DNA of 64,000 nt from Gambelia wislizenii (lineage: Eukaryota > Chordata > Lepidosauria > Squamata > Crotaphytidae): the NCBI GenBank assembly GCA_030847615.1, contig JAUMIR010000005.1, forward strand, positions 80,510,492-80,574,491, in the 5' to 3' direction. Every line of letters begins with the position of its first letter. The first letter of the stretch is position 1. Both the position numbers and the translations under genes were made by a program. Positions 11,057 through 22,269 of the stretch are shown one piece after another. Under the pieces are notes generated by a model. That model had not been told where the DNA came from. It worked only from the letters and a program-made list of their open reading frames with translations, and did no database searches.

Positions 11057-11379
11057 CAGTATGACCCCATATATGTGGGGGATACATTCCATGGATTTAC
11101 CATAGAAATGCTAAACCGTGGATAATAGCAAACCCTATTGAAATGAACAACTTCAAGCCCAAGCATACCATAGAGTTGCACTGGAATACCTAGAGATTCA
11201 TAGAAAGAACACCTCTCTAGGCATTTTCTAGGACCCCCAGTGGGAATCTATGGTCAACTGAAACATACCATAGAATTGTGCTGGAAAACCTAGAAAATGC
11301 CTAGAGAGAACATATTTTTTTCCGGATGCAGGTAAGTGAAACTGTGGGTAGTGGTCCCACAGAAATGGTGGTTGCACTG
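11057..11379. mobile_element. pogo/Tigger-type MITE (family B)
   Basis: Begins CAGTATGACC and ends GGTTGCACTG, bounded by TA on both sides (11055-11056 and 11380-11381), the TA duplication of Tc1/mariner/pogo elements. The interior holds ACCATAGAATTGTGCTGGAA-like words repeated twice. The element at 61663-61885 shares the TTCTCTCTAGGCATT and GGATATGGGG-type parts. There is no coding capacity. Confidence 0.72.
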
Positions 11380-11805
11380 TACTCAGCTAATCTGCATCAC
11401 CTTTCAAATGTTTTGATGTCTAAATAATACTACTGCTAATAATAATCATCTAAAAGTAAATAAAAATAATACTAAACCTGTAGCTGTAGATGTTGGTATT
11501 GCCCTGTATCCTTGTCTGTTTTCAGTTACAAATTGAAATGCGCGTTCTCCAGTTTTTAAGAAAGACAAATATATTTGTCTTGGCAACCTTCACATGGTGG
11601 GTTATATGTTTAACAATCATTATATGTGTTAGTTTTAAATGTTGCTGCTTAAAGAAAATGAGGAAAGCAGTCAGCTAACCCGATGTACATCAGCAGGAGC
11701 CTTGACAGAGAACAAAGAAACAACAAATTCTCTCTGATTCACAGCACAGAAAGGGCAGAAAGCTATGAATCCCTCAGTGTACATATGGATCCCTACCTGC
11801 ACACA
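11380..11805. other. unassigned DNA
   Basis: Includes a short open frame at 11490-11678 with a hydrophobic stretch, but no family resemblance. Taken as chance. Confidence 0.35.
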
Positions 11806-11986
11806 GGAGCAGCTGTGGCTCAAAGCTAAAAGTGTATAGTTGGCATGGGAAAAGTCCCATGTTCAGTCTCCAGTATTTCCAAGCAGGGCCAGGAAATGCT
11901 GGAATTTTGGAGAGGTGTCACTGAGCAAGATAGATGACTACTGAGACCAGTTCAGTACAAGCTAGTTTCCTCCCATTCCTTTCCCA
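11806..11986 (+). mobile_element. tRNA-derived SINE, third family
   Basis: Starts GAGCAGCTGTGGCTCA (A-box region), has CCCATGTTCAGTCTCC (B-box), and runs through AAGCAGGGCCAGGAAATG to AGATAGATGACTACTGAGAC and TTCAGTACAAGCTAGTTTCC. The last part matches the common reptile SINE ending of the type 'ACTCAGTATAAGGCAGCTTCC'. Diverged, single copy in this window. Confidence 0.65.
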
Positions 11987-11989
11987 TTT

Positions 11990-12495
11990 TAAACAAAAAG
12001 TGGCACTGGTAGCATAGTCTACATCATCTTTGGAAGGAAAAGGAAATCTTTGATTTCTACTGAAAATCAGCTGTATCTGAAATGATTATGTTTGATGCTA
12101 ATCTTGAGATGCTAGATACAGAGCATTCTCTACACATGAGATTCTGCAGACAAGATGAGATACAGGTACTTTGCCTGCCCGTTGAAGCCCACTCCAAATA
12201 AACAAATAAAATAGAGCAGTATGCTAAAAACACATGAAAAGCCAAACTGTGTGAAGAGCATCCATAGATAGAGGAGGCTCTCTTCCTCAGAAACGTGGTG
12301 TACATGAGTAGAATGTGATGGAGGGAGCAGATGGGGTTGCTAACACCCCTCCCACCCCCACAATTATTCTGTCTGGTTTAAGAATGCACAAAGAAAGCGT
12401 AGTTCTAAACTTTTTGTGTGTGAAATGTTGAGATACATTCCCAGTACACAGTCATATATAGTGGTGGTCAATCGAATACAAAAATTGACCAAGGT
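11990..12495. other. unassigned DNA
   Basis: No recognised feature. Confidence 0.35.
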
Positions 12496-12499
12496 ATTA

Positions 12500-12571
12500 T
12501 ATACAATCGATCCACAGATCTATAGAAATTGACCAAGGTCAGTTTCTATAGATCTATAAATCTATTGTATA
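12500..12571. repeat. 29-bp stem inverted repeat
   Basis: TATACAATCGATCCACAGAT... at 12500 is inverted at ...ATCTATAAATCTATTGTATA ending 12571, with about 14 bp between the arms and few mismatches. A DNA hairpin is possible; no function is evident. Confidence 0.75.
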
Positions 12572-12620
12572 CATGAGTCACACATGGAATGCTTTTGCAT
12601 ATGAGAGAAAATGTCCATAT

Positions 12621-13256
12621 ATCATAGAATCATAGAATCATAGAATCATAGAATTGCAGAGTTGGAAGAGACCACGAGGGCCATCCAGTCCAACCCCCTG
12701 CCACGCAGGAAATCACAATCAAAGCATCCCCGACAGATGGCCATCCAGCCTCTGTTTAAAGACTTCCAAGGAAGGAGACCCCACCACGCTCCGAGGGAGT
12801 GCGTTCCACTGCCGAACAGCTCTGACTGTCAAAAAGTTCCTCCTCATGTTGAGGTGGAATCTCTGTTCCTGGAGCTTGCACCCATTGCTCCGTGTTCCAG
12901 TCTCTGGAGCAGCAGAAAACAAGCCTGCTCCATCCTCAGCGTGACATCCCTTCAAATACTTAAACAGGGCTATCATATCGCCTCTAAACCGTCTTTTTTC
13001 CAGGCTAAACATACCCAGCTCCCTAAGTCTCTCCTCATAAGGCATTGTTTCCAGACCTTTCACCATTTTAGTTGCCCTTCTCTGGACACGCTCCAATTTG
13101 TCAATATCCTTTCTGAATTGTGGTGCCCAGAACTGGACACAGTATTCTAAGTGAGGTCTGACCAAGGCAGAATAGAGTGGCACTATTACTTCCCTTGATC
13201 TAGACACTATACTTCTATTGATACAGCCCAAAATTGCATTGGCCTTTTTAGCTGCA
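12621..13256 (-). mobile_element. CR1 LINE, 5'-truncated, with RT C-terminus
   Basis: The minus-strand 3' end is four ATTCTATG-type octamers (12621-12653), the CR1 signature. The body translates in one open frame (12719-13231, 170 codons) to the ORF2 C-terminus: [73 protein letters not shown] and [13 protein letters not shown]. The open frame suggests a fairly young copy. It is truncated within the RT at its 5' end, the usual result of incomplete reverse transcription. Confidence 0.95.
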
Positions 13257-13259
13257 ATG

Positions 13260-14515
13260 TCATACTATGTCTTGATGTGATTCTCCATAGCATCAGTCAT
13301 CTTCTGAGCTATTCATATTTCAACCCATAGAAAAGTCTTACAGGAAGCAAGGCTGGTTTTGCTTGTATTTTAGAATTAAACAGTTACACAGACCTTATTA
13401 TACATCACTTTCTCTTTAAAAAAAAATCCCTCAAAACTTCTGTTTGAAGTCATCCGCTCACTGTGATCCAGCAATGTGTGCATGACAATGATCGAAAACA
13501 TATCTTGCAGCACACAGTACGCCAGCACAATCAGTTTTCCATCCAATGTACTTTGGTTGGAGTCATTGCATTGTAATGACATTTTTAAACCAGCTGGGGA
13601 CATGATATGACTGTGAATGTATGCCTCTAATCTAGAAAGTGAGTAACTCCTAGTAATGAAAGTGACGGACTGGCAAGCAGTGGCATGGAATGCATGAGAT
13701 GAGAAAATATTTGTTACAGTCCTGGGAAACTTTAGAATACTTATGCTCATTGCTGTGAGAGAAGCGCCATGATTACAGGTGCATGGCCACTTCTGAGTCA
13801 ATCAAATATAGCTTAAGCTTTTCCATTTTCACCTACATTTCCCTGAACACCAAAGTCATTTTTGTAAGGTGCAGAAATCAAAAACCAGCATATCAATGCA
13901 TGAAATATAACAGTAAACAGAAAGTGAGCTATTACAATCTACCATCTTGCCAGCACATCAGCCTGCATCTTGGATTTGTGTTCAACTTTTCGTGAGAAAT
14001 GTAGAGCTAGATTCATTGCTTTTGTTGACTATTGATCTGCCAGTAATATTACTGCTACAGAGCATACATGCATAGAATTAAGCTTAGCCCGAAGATGTCC
14101 AAATTTGTAAGATTTATATCTGACCTCTTCTTTACACTTTGCTATGGCTCTTAGAGCCACTTGTTGCTGGAAGGCAGTCCTTGGGACCATTCCCAAATGG
14201 GAATTCATTCTCTGGGCTGAAAAGTTTTCCCCACTACTGACGCTGCCCTATTTTTTTGCCCTCCTACTTCAAAGAATCACCTGAAAGGCTTGGCCATGTT
14301 GGAGTCTGGGAAATGTAGTCCAAAATTAATTTTCCCAAGCTCTCGAAGAACCCTTGCCCTCAGAATTTGCCCCATTGCTTCATTTTTACACTCAGTGGGC
14401 CAGAGGATCCAGCATTAGCTGGTGTAAGATATCCTACATATGCAGAGTAACTTTTTTGGACAATGTGGAATAGACACATCCAACTGATGGGATAGGAGTG
14501 GAGTTCTGCATAACA
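13260..14515. other. unassigned DNA with a 141-codon open frame
   Basis: The minus-strand open frame 13376-13801 has no repeat or domain resemblance I can name. A short MITE-like piece lies at about 14280-14345 (phrase GGGAAATGTAGTCCAAAAT). No other feature is recognised. Confidence 0.35.
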
Positions 14516-14519
14516 GAAG

Positions 14520-15277
14520 CATAGAATTGTAGAGTTGGAAGAGACCACGAGGGCCATCCAGTCCAACCCCCTGCCATGCAGGAATACACAATCAAAACAT
14601 CCCTGACAGATGGCCCTCCAGCCTCTGTTTAAAGACCTCCAAGGAAGGAGACCCCACCACACTCTGAGGGAGTGTGTTCCACTGCCAAACAGCTCTTACT
14701 GTCAAAAAGTGTCTCCTAATGTTGAGGTGGGATCTCTGTTCCTGGAGCTTGCATCCATTTTTCCATGTTCTAGTATCTGGAGCAGGAGAAAACAAGCTTG
14801 CTCCATCCTCAATGTGACACCCCTTCAAATACTTAAACAGGGCTATCATAGCGCCCCTTAACCATCTTTTTTTCCAGGCTAAACATACCCAGCTCCCTAA
14901 GTCTTTCCTCAAAAGCATGGTTTCCAGACCTTTCACCATTTTAGTTGCTCTTTTCTGGACATGCTCCAATTTGTCAATATCCTTTCTGAATTGTGGTGCC
15001 CAGAACTGGACACAGTATTCTAAGTGAGGTCTGACCAAGGCAGAATAGAGTGGCACTATTACTTCCCTTGATCTAGACACTATACTTCTATTGATGCAGC
15101 CCAAAATCGCATTGGCCTTTTTAGCTGCCACATCACACTGTTGACTTATGTTCAACCTGTGGTCTACTAGGACTCCTAGATCCCTTTTGCACGTAGTCTC
15201 ATTCAGCCAGGTATCTCCCATCCTATATCTATGCATTTCGGGGTTTTGCCCTAAGTGCAGTACCTTACATTTCTGTG
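14520..15277 (-). mobile_element. CR1 LINE, 5'-truncated
   Basis: Collinear with the 12.6-kb copy and extends further 5' into RT sequence ([50 protein letters not shown]). One 214-codon frame (14592-15236) is open, although near residues 107-125 it departs from the family ([17 protein letters not shown]), which shows compensating frame shifts. The 3' octamer run is almost absent, one copy remaining at 14520. Confidence 0.93.
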
Positions 15278-15279
15278 CA

Positions 15280-15904
15280 ATAACGTACCTAGATTATAGC
15301 ACAATGAGGTGACAACTATGCACATTCACTCTTTCTCATACACTAAACAACAGTGGCATTTGGCAGAGTGATTGTGTAGTCCTAGAATAGCATGCCTTCA
15401 CCAGCACTAAGCTAATGACTACACTAAGCTAATGTAGGAACTTGGCCTGTCTCTCCCTGCACTTCAACTTCCATGGAAATCAATGATTGTCAAGCTATTT
15501 AACATGGCAAACCAGTATATTTTTCTCCAGTATGCCATGGACCAGGACCGTATTGAAGCCATATTATGATTCCCACAGCCCAGGAAAAAAAACACAGAAA
15601 ATCTATGGATGCTGGCTGTGAAAGCCTTCAACTTCAAATATTATGATTGTGTTTGTATTATTTCATGGAAACTCACAGTGACCAGCAGCTGGTAGCTCAT
15701 GGACTGGAACCAGTCTGTGGACCACCACTTTAGGTAGCACTGTTGTAAATCACAGCTTGTAGATGTAGATGTCTAAGCAGCAGGCCATATTCTCTGCTGT
15801 ACTAAAAAGGCTGGATGACTCACATACTAGCAGCCAACTCATATAAACAGCTATGTTCCAGACTATGATTTCCATGTGCCATGTCCCCTCACTGCAGACA
15901 TGGT
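15280..15904. other. unassigned DNA
   Basis: No gene recognised. A hAT-like phrase occurs around 15680-15745 but is too weak to call. Confidence 0.35.
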
Positions 15905-15905
15905 T

Positions 15906-16031
15906 CAGCCTTTATCTAATTATTATTTATTATTTACACTTATACCCAGCCCATGGTTACCTACTGAGTTTCATGGCTCAGTGGGGATTTTCCAAGTTCT
16001 GGTCCAGCAATCTAACTACTAACCACATTGG
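15906..16031 (-). mobile_element. tRNA/CORE SINE fragment
   Basis: The minus strand shows a tRNA-like head GTGGTTAGTAGTTAGATTGC, the phrase CCCCACTGAGCCATGAAACT and a tail GGGTATAAGTGTAAATAATA. The B-box region is degenerate and the middle is short. Confidence 0.55.
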
Positions 16032-16084
16032 CTTTGAAATAACATGAGTAATCAACAAAATTATCATGGACAGGCAATGGGATC

Positions 16085-16500
16085 AGCTCTGAACCTCTCC
16101 ATCATTTAAATCTCTTCTCAACCCAAGGAGGGCATAGTAACGTACTTCGTAGGTGGTATTACACCCTGACCAGACCTCAGCATGTTAATAAAGCTTTGCC
16201 ACTTATGTGCTGGAAGGACTGGAGGGAGGTTTGTTGTCTATGTAGCTTTAATGTGCCCCATGGGAGTAGGTTATTCAAATCATATCTCAAATGATCAGAC
16301 ACTCTATAATCTATACATTTAGACAATCTCACCACCCTCAAAGTTACATCTGGTGGGAACACAGGAGTGGGCCTTCTCAGTGATTGCCCCAGTCTCTGGA
16401 ACTCCCTTCCCAGAGAAATTAGACTAACAACTTCCCTACTTTCTTTTTATAGACAAGTAAATACTTTTTCTGTTTTGACACACATTTGATGAGTGACTGT
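16085..16500 (+). mobile_element. L2-like LINE fragment, RT C-terminus
   Basis: The translation around 16345-16470 gives SLWNSLPREIRLTTSLLSFY and RQVNTF, the end of ORF2 of squamate L2-like LINEs. The same block occurs on the minus strand at 53003-53470 (RLWNTLPREVWLAHSLLSF). Frame shifts upstream make it inactive. The 5' limit is uncertain. Confidence 0.7.
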
Positions 16501-16539
16501 ATAATGCCCATCTCACCTAAACAATGTGCTGGATCTTAG

Positions 16540-17099
16540 AGTCATAGAATCATAGTTGGAAGTGTCCTGATGGGCTATCAAATTTAACCCCATGCTCAGA
16601 GCAGGATCTCCAGCTAAAGTAGTGATTCCCAAAATGTGGTCCTCCAGATGTCTTGGACTTCATTTACTAGTATTCCTGACTGTTGGCCAAGGTGGCTAGG
16701 GCTTCTGGGAGATGAAGTCCAAAATACCTGGAGGATCAAAGCTTTGGAATCACTGAAGTGAAGCATCCCCAGCTGTCCAACCTATTTTTGAAGCTGTCCA
16801 GAGACAGAGACTCCACCACCTCTCTAGGAAATTCATTCCATTGCTGACCACTCTTACTGTCAAAAATTACTTCTAATGTTCAATCAAAATCTATTCTCCT
16901 GTAACTTAAAACCTGGTCCTAACCTCTGGGCCAGCAGAGAACAGGCCTGCACCACCCCTCTGTGAAAACCCTAGAGGTATTTTAAGAGAGTAATCATATC
17001 ACTCCTCAGTCTTCTCTTCACCAAGCTGAACATGCCCAACTCCTTCAACCTTTCCTCATATGTTTTGTTCTTTTAGAGCTGGAATGATTTCCAGACCTG
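16540..17099 (-). mobile_element. old CR1 LINE fragment, interrupted by a MITE
   Basis: Carries the CR1 3' region (GAATCATAGTTGGAAGTGTC at the 3' end, and complements of the CR1 ORF2 end such as ACTCCACCACCTCTCTAGG). It is more diverged than the 12.6, 14.5 and 24-kb copies and belongs to another subfamily. A hAT-like MITE sits inside at 16619-16760. Confidence 0.85.
16619..16760. mobile_element. hAT-like MITE nested in CR1
   Basis: AGTGATTCCCAAAATGTGGT and CCTCCAGATGTCTTGGACTT at the left are inverted at the right as AAGTCCAAAATACCTGGAGG and CTTTGGAATCACT. It is flanked on both sides by CR1 sequence, so it inserted after that CR1. Confidence 0.72.
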
Positions 17100-18155
17100 T
17101 GGATGAGTGCCATGGGTATACACTCCTTCCTCCCTGCTTTGCATTACATCCAGGTTGGCACATTCTGGCTTATTGTCAGCTAACAATTCAGCAAAGCAGC
17201 ACAAAGACTTTACATAGCCTTTGATGACCACTTGAATGTACTGTTTTTTATTTTTTTTTGATAAAGAACGGTGGTTTATAAAGCCTTGAACAGGCATCAA
17301 AACAAAAAACAAAAAATAGTGTACAATTGCTTCTGTGAAAAACAACCATGGTGGTTCTGGCCACTTCGTCACCAGGAAGCCCACCCCTGCGCTCATCTGA
17401 CCAATCATGTTTTGACTTCCTGGATGTGTCCCAATTCGAATTGGTTCTTCAGATGACCTGTAACGTGCATTTTTACATATTTTTTGAAAAAGATTGCAAG
17501 AAACAGTGAAAGCTGCAATCATGAGCTACTTTGAGTTTTCAGCGCCCCTCCTTCCGAATATGGTGAATCCTGGTGGGAACTCAACTAGACAAAAAGTATT
17601 CTGCCCACATTCCTTGACGATTTTTTTTTACCATCTAGACAACACCACAGACCCCCCTGAAGGTTGCAGGAAAGGCCAACACATCTGAAGGCTGGTTGGC
17701 CACGTCATGGTGGAACTCTCAAGTGCAGATATTGGAAAAGAAAGCCTTCACTGCAGTCTGCCTGGAAATTATATAAGAGCTCCCTGGTTGTGACTCCAGA
17801 CAGTTTTCTTACAATGGCATTCCCCACCATGTCTCCCTAAACTTGAGTTGTATCTGTGGTTTCTAGTTAGTCACATTCTGTTGTGGGTTGCTGATTTGGT
17901 ATGTAGATGTTTTATGCTTGTCAGAACTTTTGGTGTGGCAGTTTGGGCATTGGACTGAATCAGTTGAGGGGAATCAAGGCCCACACACCCATTTCTTCAC
18001 TTTGGGGATCTCTTTGAGTGATCTTGGGGATTGAGGTCCTTGAAATGGGCCCAGCTTGGGAGACTATCACCACTTTCTCTCACACACACATACCCAGAAA
18101 TCATATAGTGCTGAAATCTTTTAGTTCCCAGTTACTGCTTTCCTATACATCTTCC
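17100..18155. other. unassigned DNA with a 149-codon open frame
   Basis: The minus-strand frame 17073-17522 is open for 149 codons but I recognise no domain in it. A TATA-like ATTATATAAGAGC lies near 17770. No gene can be supported. Confidence 0.35.
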
Positions 18156-18156
18156 T

Positions 18157-18383
18157 CAACATGAGGAGGAACTTTTTGACAGTAAGAGCTGTTCGGCAGT
18201 GGAACACACTCCCTCGGAGCGTGGTGGGGTCTCCTTCCTTGGAGGTCTTTAAACAGAGGCTGGATGGCCATCTGTCGGGGATGCTTTGATTGTGATTTCC
18301 TGCGTGGCAGGGGGGTTGGACTGGATGGCCCTCATGGTCTCTTCCAACTCTGCAATTCTATGATTCTATGATTCTATGATTCC
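18157..18383 (+). mobile_element. CR1 LINE 3' end
   Basis: Begins inside the ORF2 end (RNFLTVRA block), continues through the 3' UTR phrase GGACTGGATGGCCCTCATGG and ends in three ATTCTATG octamers plus ATTC. About 227 bp, severely 5'-truncated. Confidence 0.95.
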
Positions 18384-19595
18384 CTCAGCATAATATTTTC
18401 ATATAATATGACTGTAAGTGTGAGAAAGGATTAGGAAAACAATAGCATAACAGGGAGAAGAGATAACTTCTGTACCTTGCTTGTTTGTATGTAATGACTG
18501 AAACCTGAAGAATAAAATGACAAGTAAATTTTACCCATTTTAAGGGGAAAATATGAAACCTTTTTTATTGTCACCTCCTCCTCTCTGCAGACACACAAAT
18601 GAATATTTCTGAACATTTTTCAAAAATGACTGCTCTGATTGCCCAGTTGTTTCCTTCACCATGAAGGAATCTGATGTATGTTAAAGGGTAAACAGTACCT
18701 ATAGCACAAAAGCTTCATTCTTCCTTCTTTTCCTTGACCCACTCCACCATGCAAATGTTTTTATTTTTCAGAACTCATTCCAGATTTCCCCCTTTAAGAA
18801 CTCCCTTCTGACTAGTCTGGCATCATAATCCAAATATTTCAATCAACAGAGCATATTATAGTGTTGAAACACTTAGTTAATATTATGACCCTGGAGCTGA
18901 AAAGCTTTTTAATTGTTAAGATCAACAACAACAACAAACAAAGAGGACATGGCTCTCAGAAATGCATCAGGAGGAAGAGAATCCTTTAATACCAAAGAAT
19001 TCACCAGTAGTAAGAGATGGGATCCTAGGTATTTTATAATATACTTGTTAGTTTATGCATAATAGTACTATATATAATAAAAGAAAATACCTATAGTGTA
19101 TTCCTCTCTTATTTATCTCCACTATAACTTGGGATGGTCAACTTAACATGGTCTGAGGATCATGTTTCCTCTGCCACAAATTTTGGTGGGCTACTCCCAC
19201 ATCTTCCATTTACATGGGGAGGAGCTGAGCCCATTTTTACACCATGTTTTTCAGCTTGAGGAAGGGTAACACAGAGTGAAGCTGGAGGGCGGCATGCAGT
19301 TCCTGGGCTTCACTTTGTCCATCCTTGGTAAAAGTACATGAATACTTTGCCTGCTGTTTAATTATCATATTTGGCTGCTATTATGATATGATTCCCTTAA
19401 AAAGTCTTTATTGAATATGAACAACCATTAAAAACAAAATAAAAATATCATACAATTCAACACTGGTTGCAGTATTACATAGTACGAGTGGAGGAACATG
19501 ATTTGTTTCATTTGTTGTTCATAAGTTGTTCATAAGAGATGATGACAAAGTTTTAAAAATTAAAATTATTTTTAAAAAATGGTGACCAAAGTGTA
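18384..19595. other. unassigned DNA
   Basis: AT-rich, no recognised gene or repeat beyond short A/T runs. Confidence 0.4.
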
Positions 19596-19867
19596 CATAC
19601 TTTTTTTTATTTATTTATTTATACCCCGCTCTTCAGCCACAAGGCTATCAGAGCTGCTTACAAATTGTTTTAAGCAACAGCTATTTACACATCTACACTG
19701 CGTTAAACAGTTTCCAATGTATGTTAGCTAATTGCCCCCACAAGCTGGGTACTCAATTTACTGACCCACGAAAGGATGGAAGGCTGAGTGAACCTTGGAG
19801 CCTGCTGGAATCAAACTTGCAACGTGGTGGCTTGCAGTACTGGCATTTAACCACTGCGCCACCAGGG
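19596..19867 (-). mobile_element. tRNA-derived SINE (CAGTGGTTAAATGC family), second copy
   Basis: Collinear with 4606-4875 end to end: tail TTATTTATTTATACCCCGCT, body ATTGCCCCCACAAGC and head GGCATTTAACCACTGCGCCA on the + strand. The B-box complement reads GGAATCAAACTTGC, one change from the other copy. Confidence 0.9.
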
Positions 19868-20039
19868 CTAGATAAAGATGACAGAGTTATAGTCACATGT
19901 TACATCACAACATCCTAATTGCATCTATATATGAATCAAAATATACTTGCCATTGCTTTGCAAAGCAAACATGGCTACAATTCAGATACACTTCCTATGT
20001 TCGTTTGTTAGCATGCCCTACTACCCCCTTCCTATAAAA

Positions 20040-21150
20040 TCTCATAATTGGAAGTATTGGACACTTCGAAGAGGTCTATCAGACTGGGATGATGCAAAGT
20101 GAGGTCAGATGGAGCTTACAAGGACCTGGGAAGGTGCTTAGAAATATTTTGGTAAGCACACCCAAGCTAGGATTGAGCGGAAGCCCCTTAGAAACAAAAT
20201 CGTTAAGAAGGTATGTGCTAATTCCTTCTTGGGCCACTCAACAGTGAATCACACATCCTAAACAATCAAGTAACCTACACCATCCAGATCCCCAGGAAAT
20301 ATCCCTCGGAACCCCCTCCTGTCCTACAATGTGAGGTTGTTGTAAACCAATCAATACTGATCTCCCAGCCATCCAAGACAATCAGTGGAGTTTCGTTCTC
20401 CTTTGTTCCTCCTGTGGGAGAGTTATTTAGTCATTGTTGTAGCCAAAACGCACCTTCAAGACATGAAAGGGATTATAAATGTCCCAGCCTAGGCAAAAAT
20501 ATTAATGTGTGCCACTATGTATGAGACCTAGCCACTCTCTCTGTCAGTGCGCTCCCAGGTTGGAACTTCCAGTGCCACCCATAGACTTCGGTCTGAGTAC
20601 TTTCCTACTCTTCAAGACTGGCAACTATGACCCTATTTCCCAAATCTATGTCTCTGTCTAAGCTTTCTGCCTTAACTCTTTGATAGCCTTGTGTGATTCT
20701 TGTGAGCATGTGTTGCATGTGTGAATGCTTTTTGTGTTATTTCCAATAAAAACATTTTATTTCACTTTAACCTGGAATTGTCTTCAGTTAGGACTTTTTC
20801 GGATGAGCGTTTATAAGGCTAGCAGCCTCATCCCCGTTGCGAGGCTGCTGCACTGCAGGGCGTCCCTTTTGGATGACGCTCTGTCCTGCTGATCCTCTGC
20901 CAGCACTGTTACGAAATGTGATTAGAAAACCACCAAATATAACGCTGCTGCGTCCCAGTGGTTACGTAACAGTGCCGGCAGAGGATCAGCAGGGCAGAGC
21001 GTCATCCAAAAGGGACGCCCTGCAGCGCAGCAGCTTCGCAACGGGGACGAGGCTGCTAGCATTATAAACCCTCATCCGAAAAAGTCCTTAGTGCTGGTAT
21101 ACATAGGTGAACTAGTCCCAAAGTTACCCACCTCTTTCAGCCTTCCATTT
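20040..21150 (+). mobile_element. putative solo LTR, split by a palindromic MITE
   Basis: Has a TATA-like TATAAA (20474-20479) and AATAAA (20745-20750), 271 bp apart. The copy at 54400-55045 has the same two signals 274 bp apart and shares GTGTGAATGCTT upstream of the poly(A) signal and a right end of the type TTACCCACCTCTT. In this copy a Harbinger-like MITE (20791-21087) lies between the poly(A) signal and that right end, and removing it restores collinearity with the other copy. No internal coding region is attached. The left end is not resolved. Confidence 0.6.
20791..21087. mobile_element. Harbinger-like foldback MITE, family 1, copy A
   Basis: Terminal inverted repeats GGACTTTTTCGGATGAG / CTCATCCGAAAAAGTCC, with TTA on both sides (20788-20790 and 21088-21090). 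The arms are almost fully complementary (for example CTGATCCTCTGCC / GGCAGAGGATCAG), so the element is one long hairpin. Compared with copy B (32948-33298) it lacks part of the centre. The 3-bp TTA duplication fits PIF/Harbinger elements. There is no coding capacity. Confidence 0.88.
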
Positions 21151-22026
21151 GAGCTCATAATAATAATCCCCCCAAAAAAAGAATATTAATATAGTATTGG
21201 GATCACATGTGGGGCTCTAAAGCACCCATCTCTTCACATAACACATTAGCCAATGCATATCCTATTTTCTGCTCATATGACAAATAGTAAATATTTCTAA
21301 TAGCTGATAAAGATATCTCTTCTATGCATTATCATACAGAACACAATAATATCATGATAGATGTCTAAAAATGTCTTCTTGCCACAGATGTAGTAACATA
21401 AGCTACAGTGCATATTATAGTTCCAAAACTGCAGCAGTCATAGGCTGTGAAAATTAAGTAACATTTTTAATTGACAAAGGTATTTAATTTTCTCCCAACT
21501 CCTTAAAAGACCAGGAAAACATGTTTCATATTCTGATGGTTTGTCATTTATAGTCTGGACTATTATTAGAGAAAGATGGTTTTATTATAGCTACAATACG
21601 TTAATTGCCTGGCTAGTACAATTCCTATTAAAAATCTATCCTGTTTTTTAAAACATGTTTAAAACATGTTCATTTCAGTACTACAATGACCAAATTTAAA
21701 TGCTATTTAATGATTTGCCTTAATGGAATACATGTACGCATACCTCTACAAAATAGCACAGTATATTTTATAGAAACATGTGTTGACTTCAAACATTCCT
21801 TTCTTCTCTTTATATTGTTTACAGTTTAAATTCACATCTTTATAGAATTCTGAAAGCTCCTTTCCCAAGGTTGCTATCAAGCTAACTATATGATCATTGC
21901 TTGCAAAGACCAGACAGCGGCTTGAATACAAGTAGAGATCTGGGAGCTGGAACCCATTTATAGCTAACTGTAATTGAATAAAGCTTCCATGCAAAAGGTA
22001 CTTCCAGATGTGTTCTTTCTGTCTTC
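21151..22026. other. unassigned DNA
   Basis: No recognised gene or repeat; AT-rich. Confidence 0.35.
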
Positions 22027-22103
22027 TAACCCAGATGTTTGGGACTTCTATTCCCCAAATTCCCAAGCAATATTGGCCAATGGGCAGGGATCCTGAGTCC
22101 AAG
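22027..22103. mobile_element. hAT-like MITE fragment
   Basis: CCCAGATGTTTGGGACTTCT and CCCCAAATTCCCAAG near the left, with TCCTGAGTCCAA at the right, resemble the reptile MITEs seen at 16619 and 29838. Incomplete. Confidence 0.45.
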
Positions 22104-22117
22104 GGTAAGAAGAACTG

Positions 22118-22265
22118 ATTTCACACAAAGGGGGGTGGTAACTTGTGGCCCTCAAGGTGTTGCACGGGCACTCCCATCCTCTCTCACCATCAGCTGTGCT
22201 AGCTAGACACTGTGAGAGCTGTGGCCCAATAACATCTGGGAGGCAACAAATTGCCCACCCCTGAT
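22118..22265. mobile_element. hAT-like MITE
   Basis: Left end GGGGGGTGGTAACTTGTGGC is inverted at the right as GCAACAAATTGCCCACCCC. The ends fit the CAGGGGTGGGCAA-type termini of Charlie-like hAT elements. Non-coding. Confidence 0.65.
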
Positions 22266-22269
22266 CTAT

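Noticed and set aside
15670..15745. Possible hAT MITE (phrase CTCATGGACTGGAACCAGTC)
   Set aside because: Inverted ends could not be matched convincingly.
17770..17800. TATA-like ATTATATAAGAGC as a promoter or LTR
   Set aside because: No second LTR signal or repeat partner in the window; AT-rich background makes such words common.
19130..19330. Possible hAT-like repeat around TTTTGGTGGGCTACT
   Set aside because: No inverted partner or second copy was seen.
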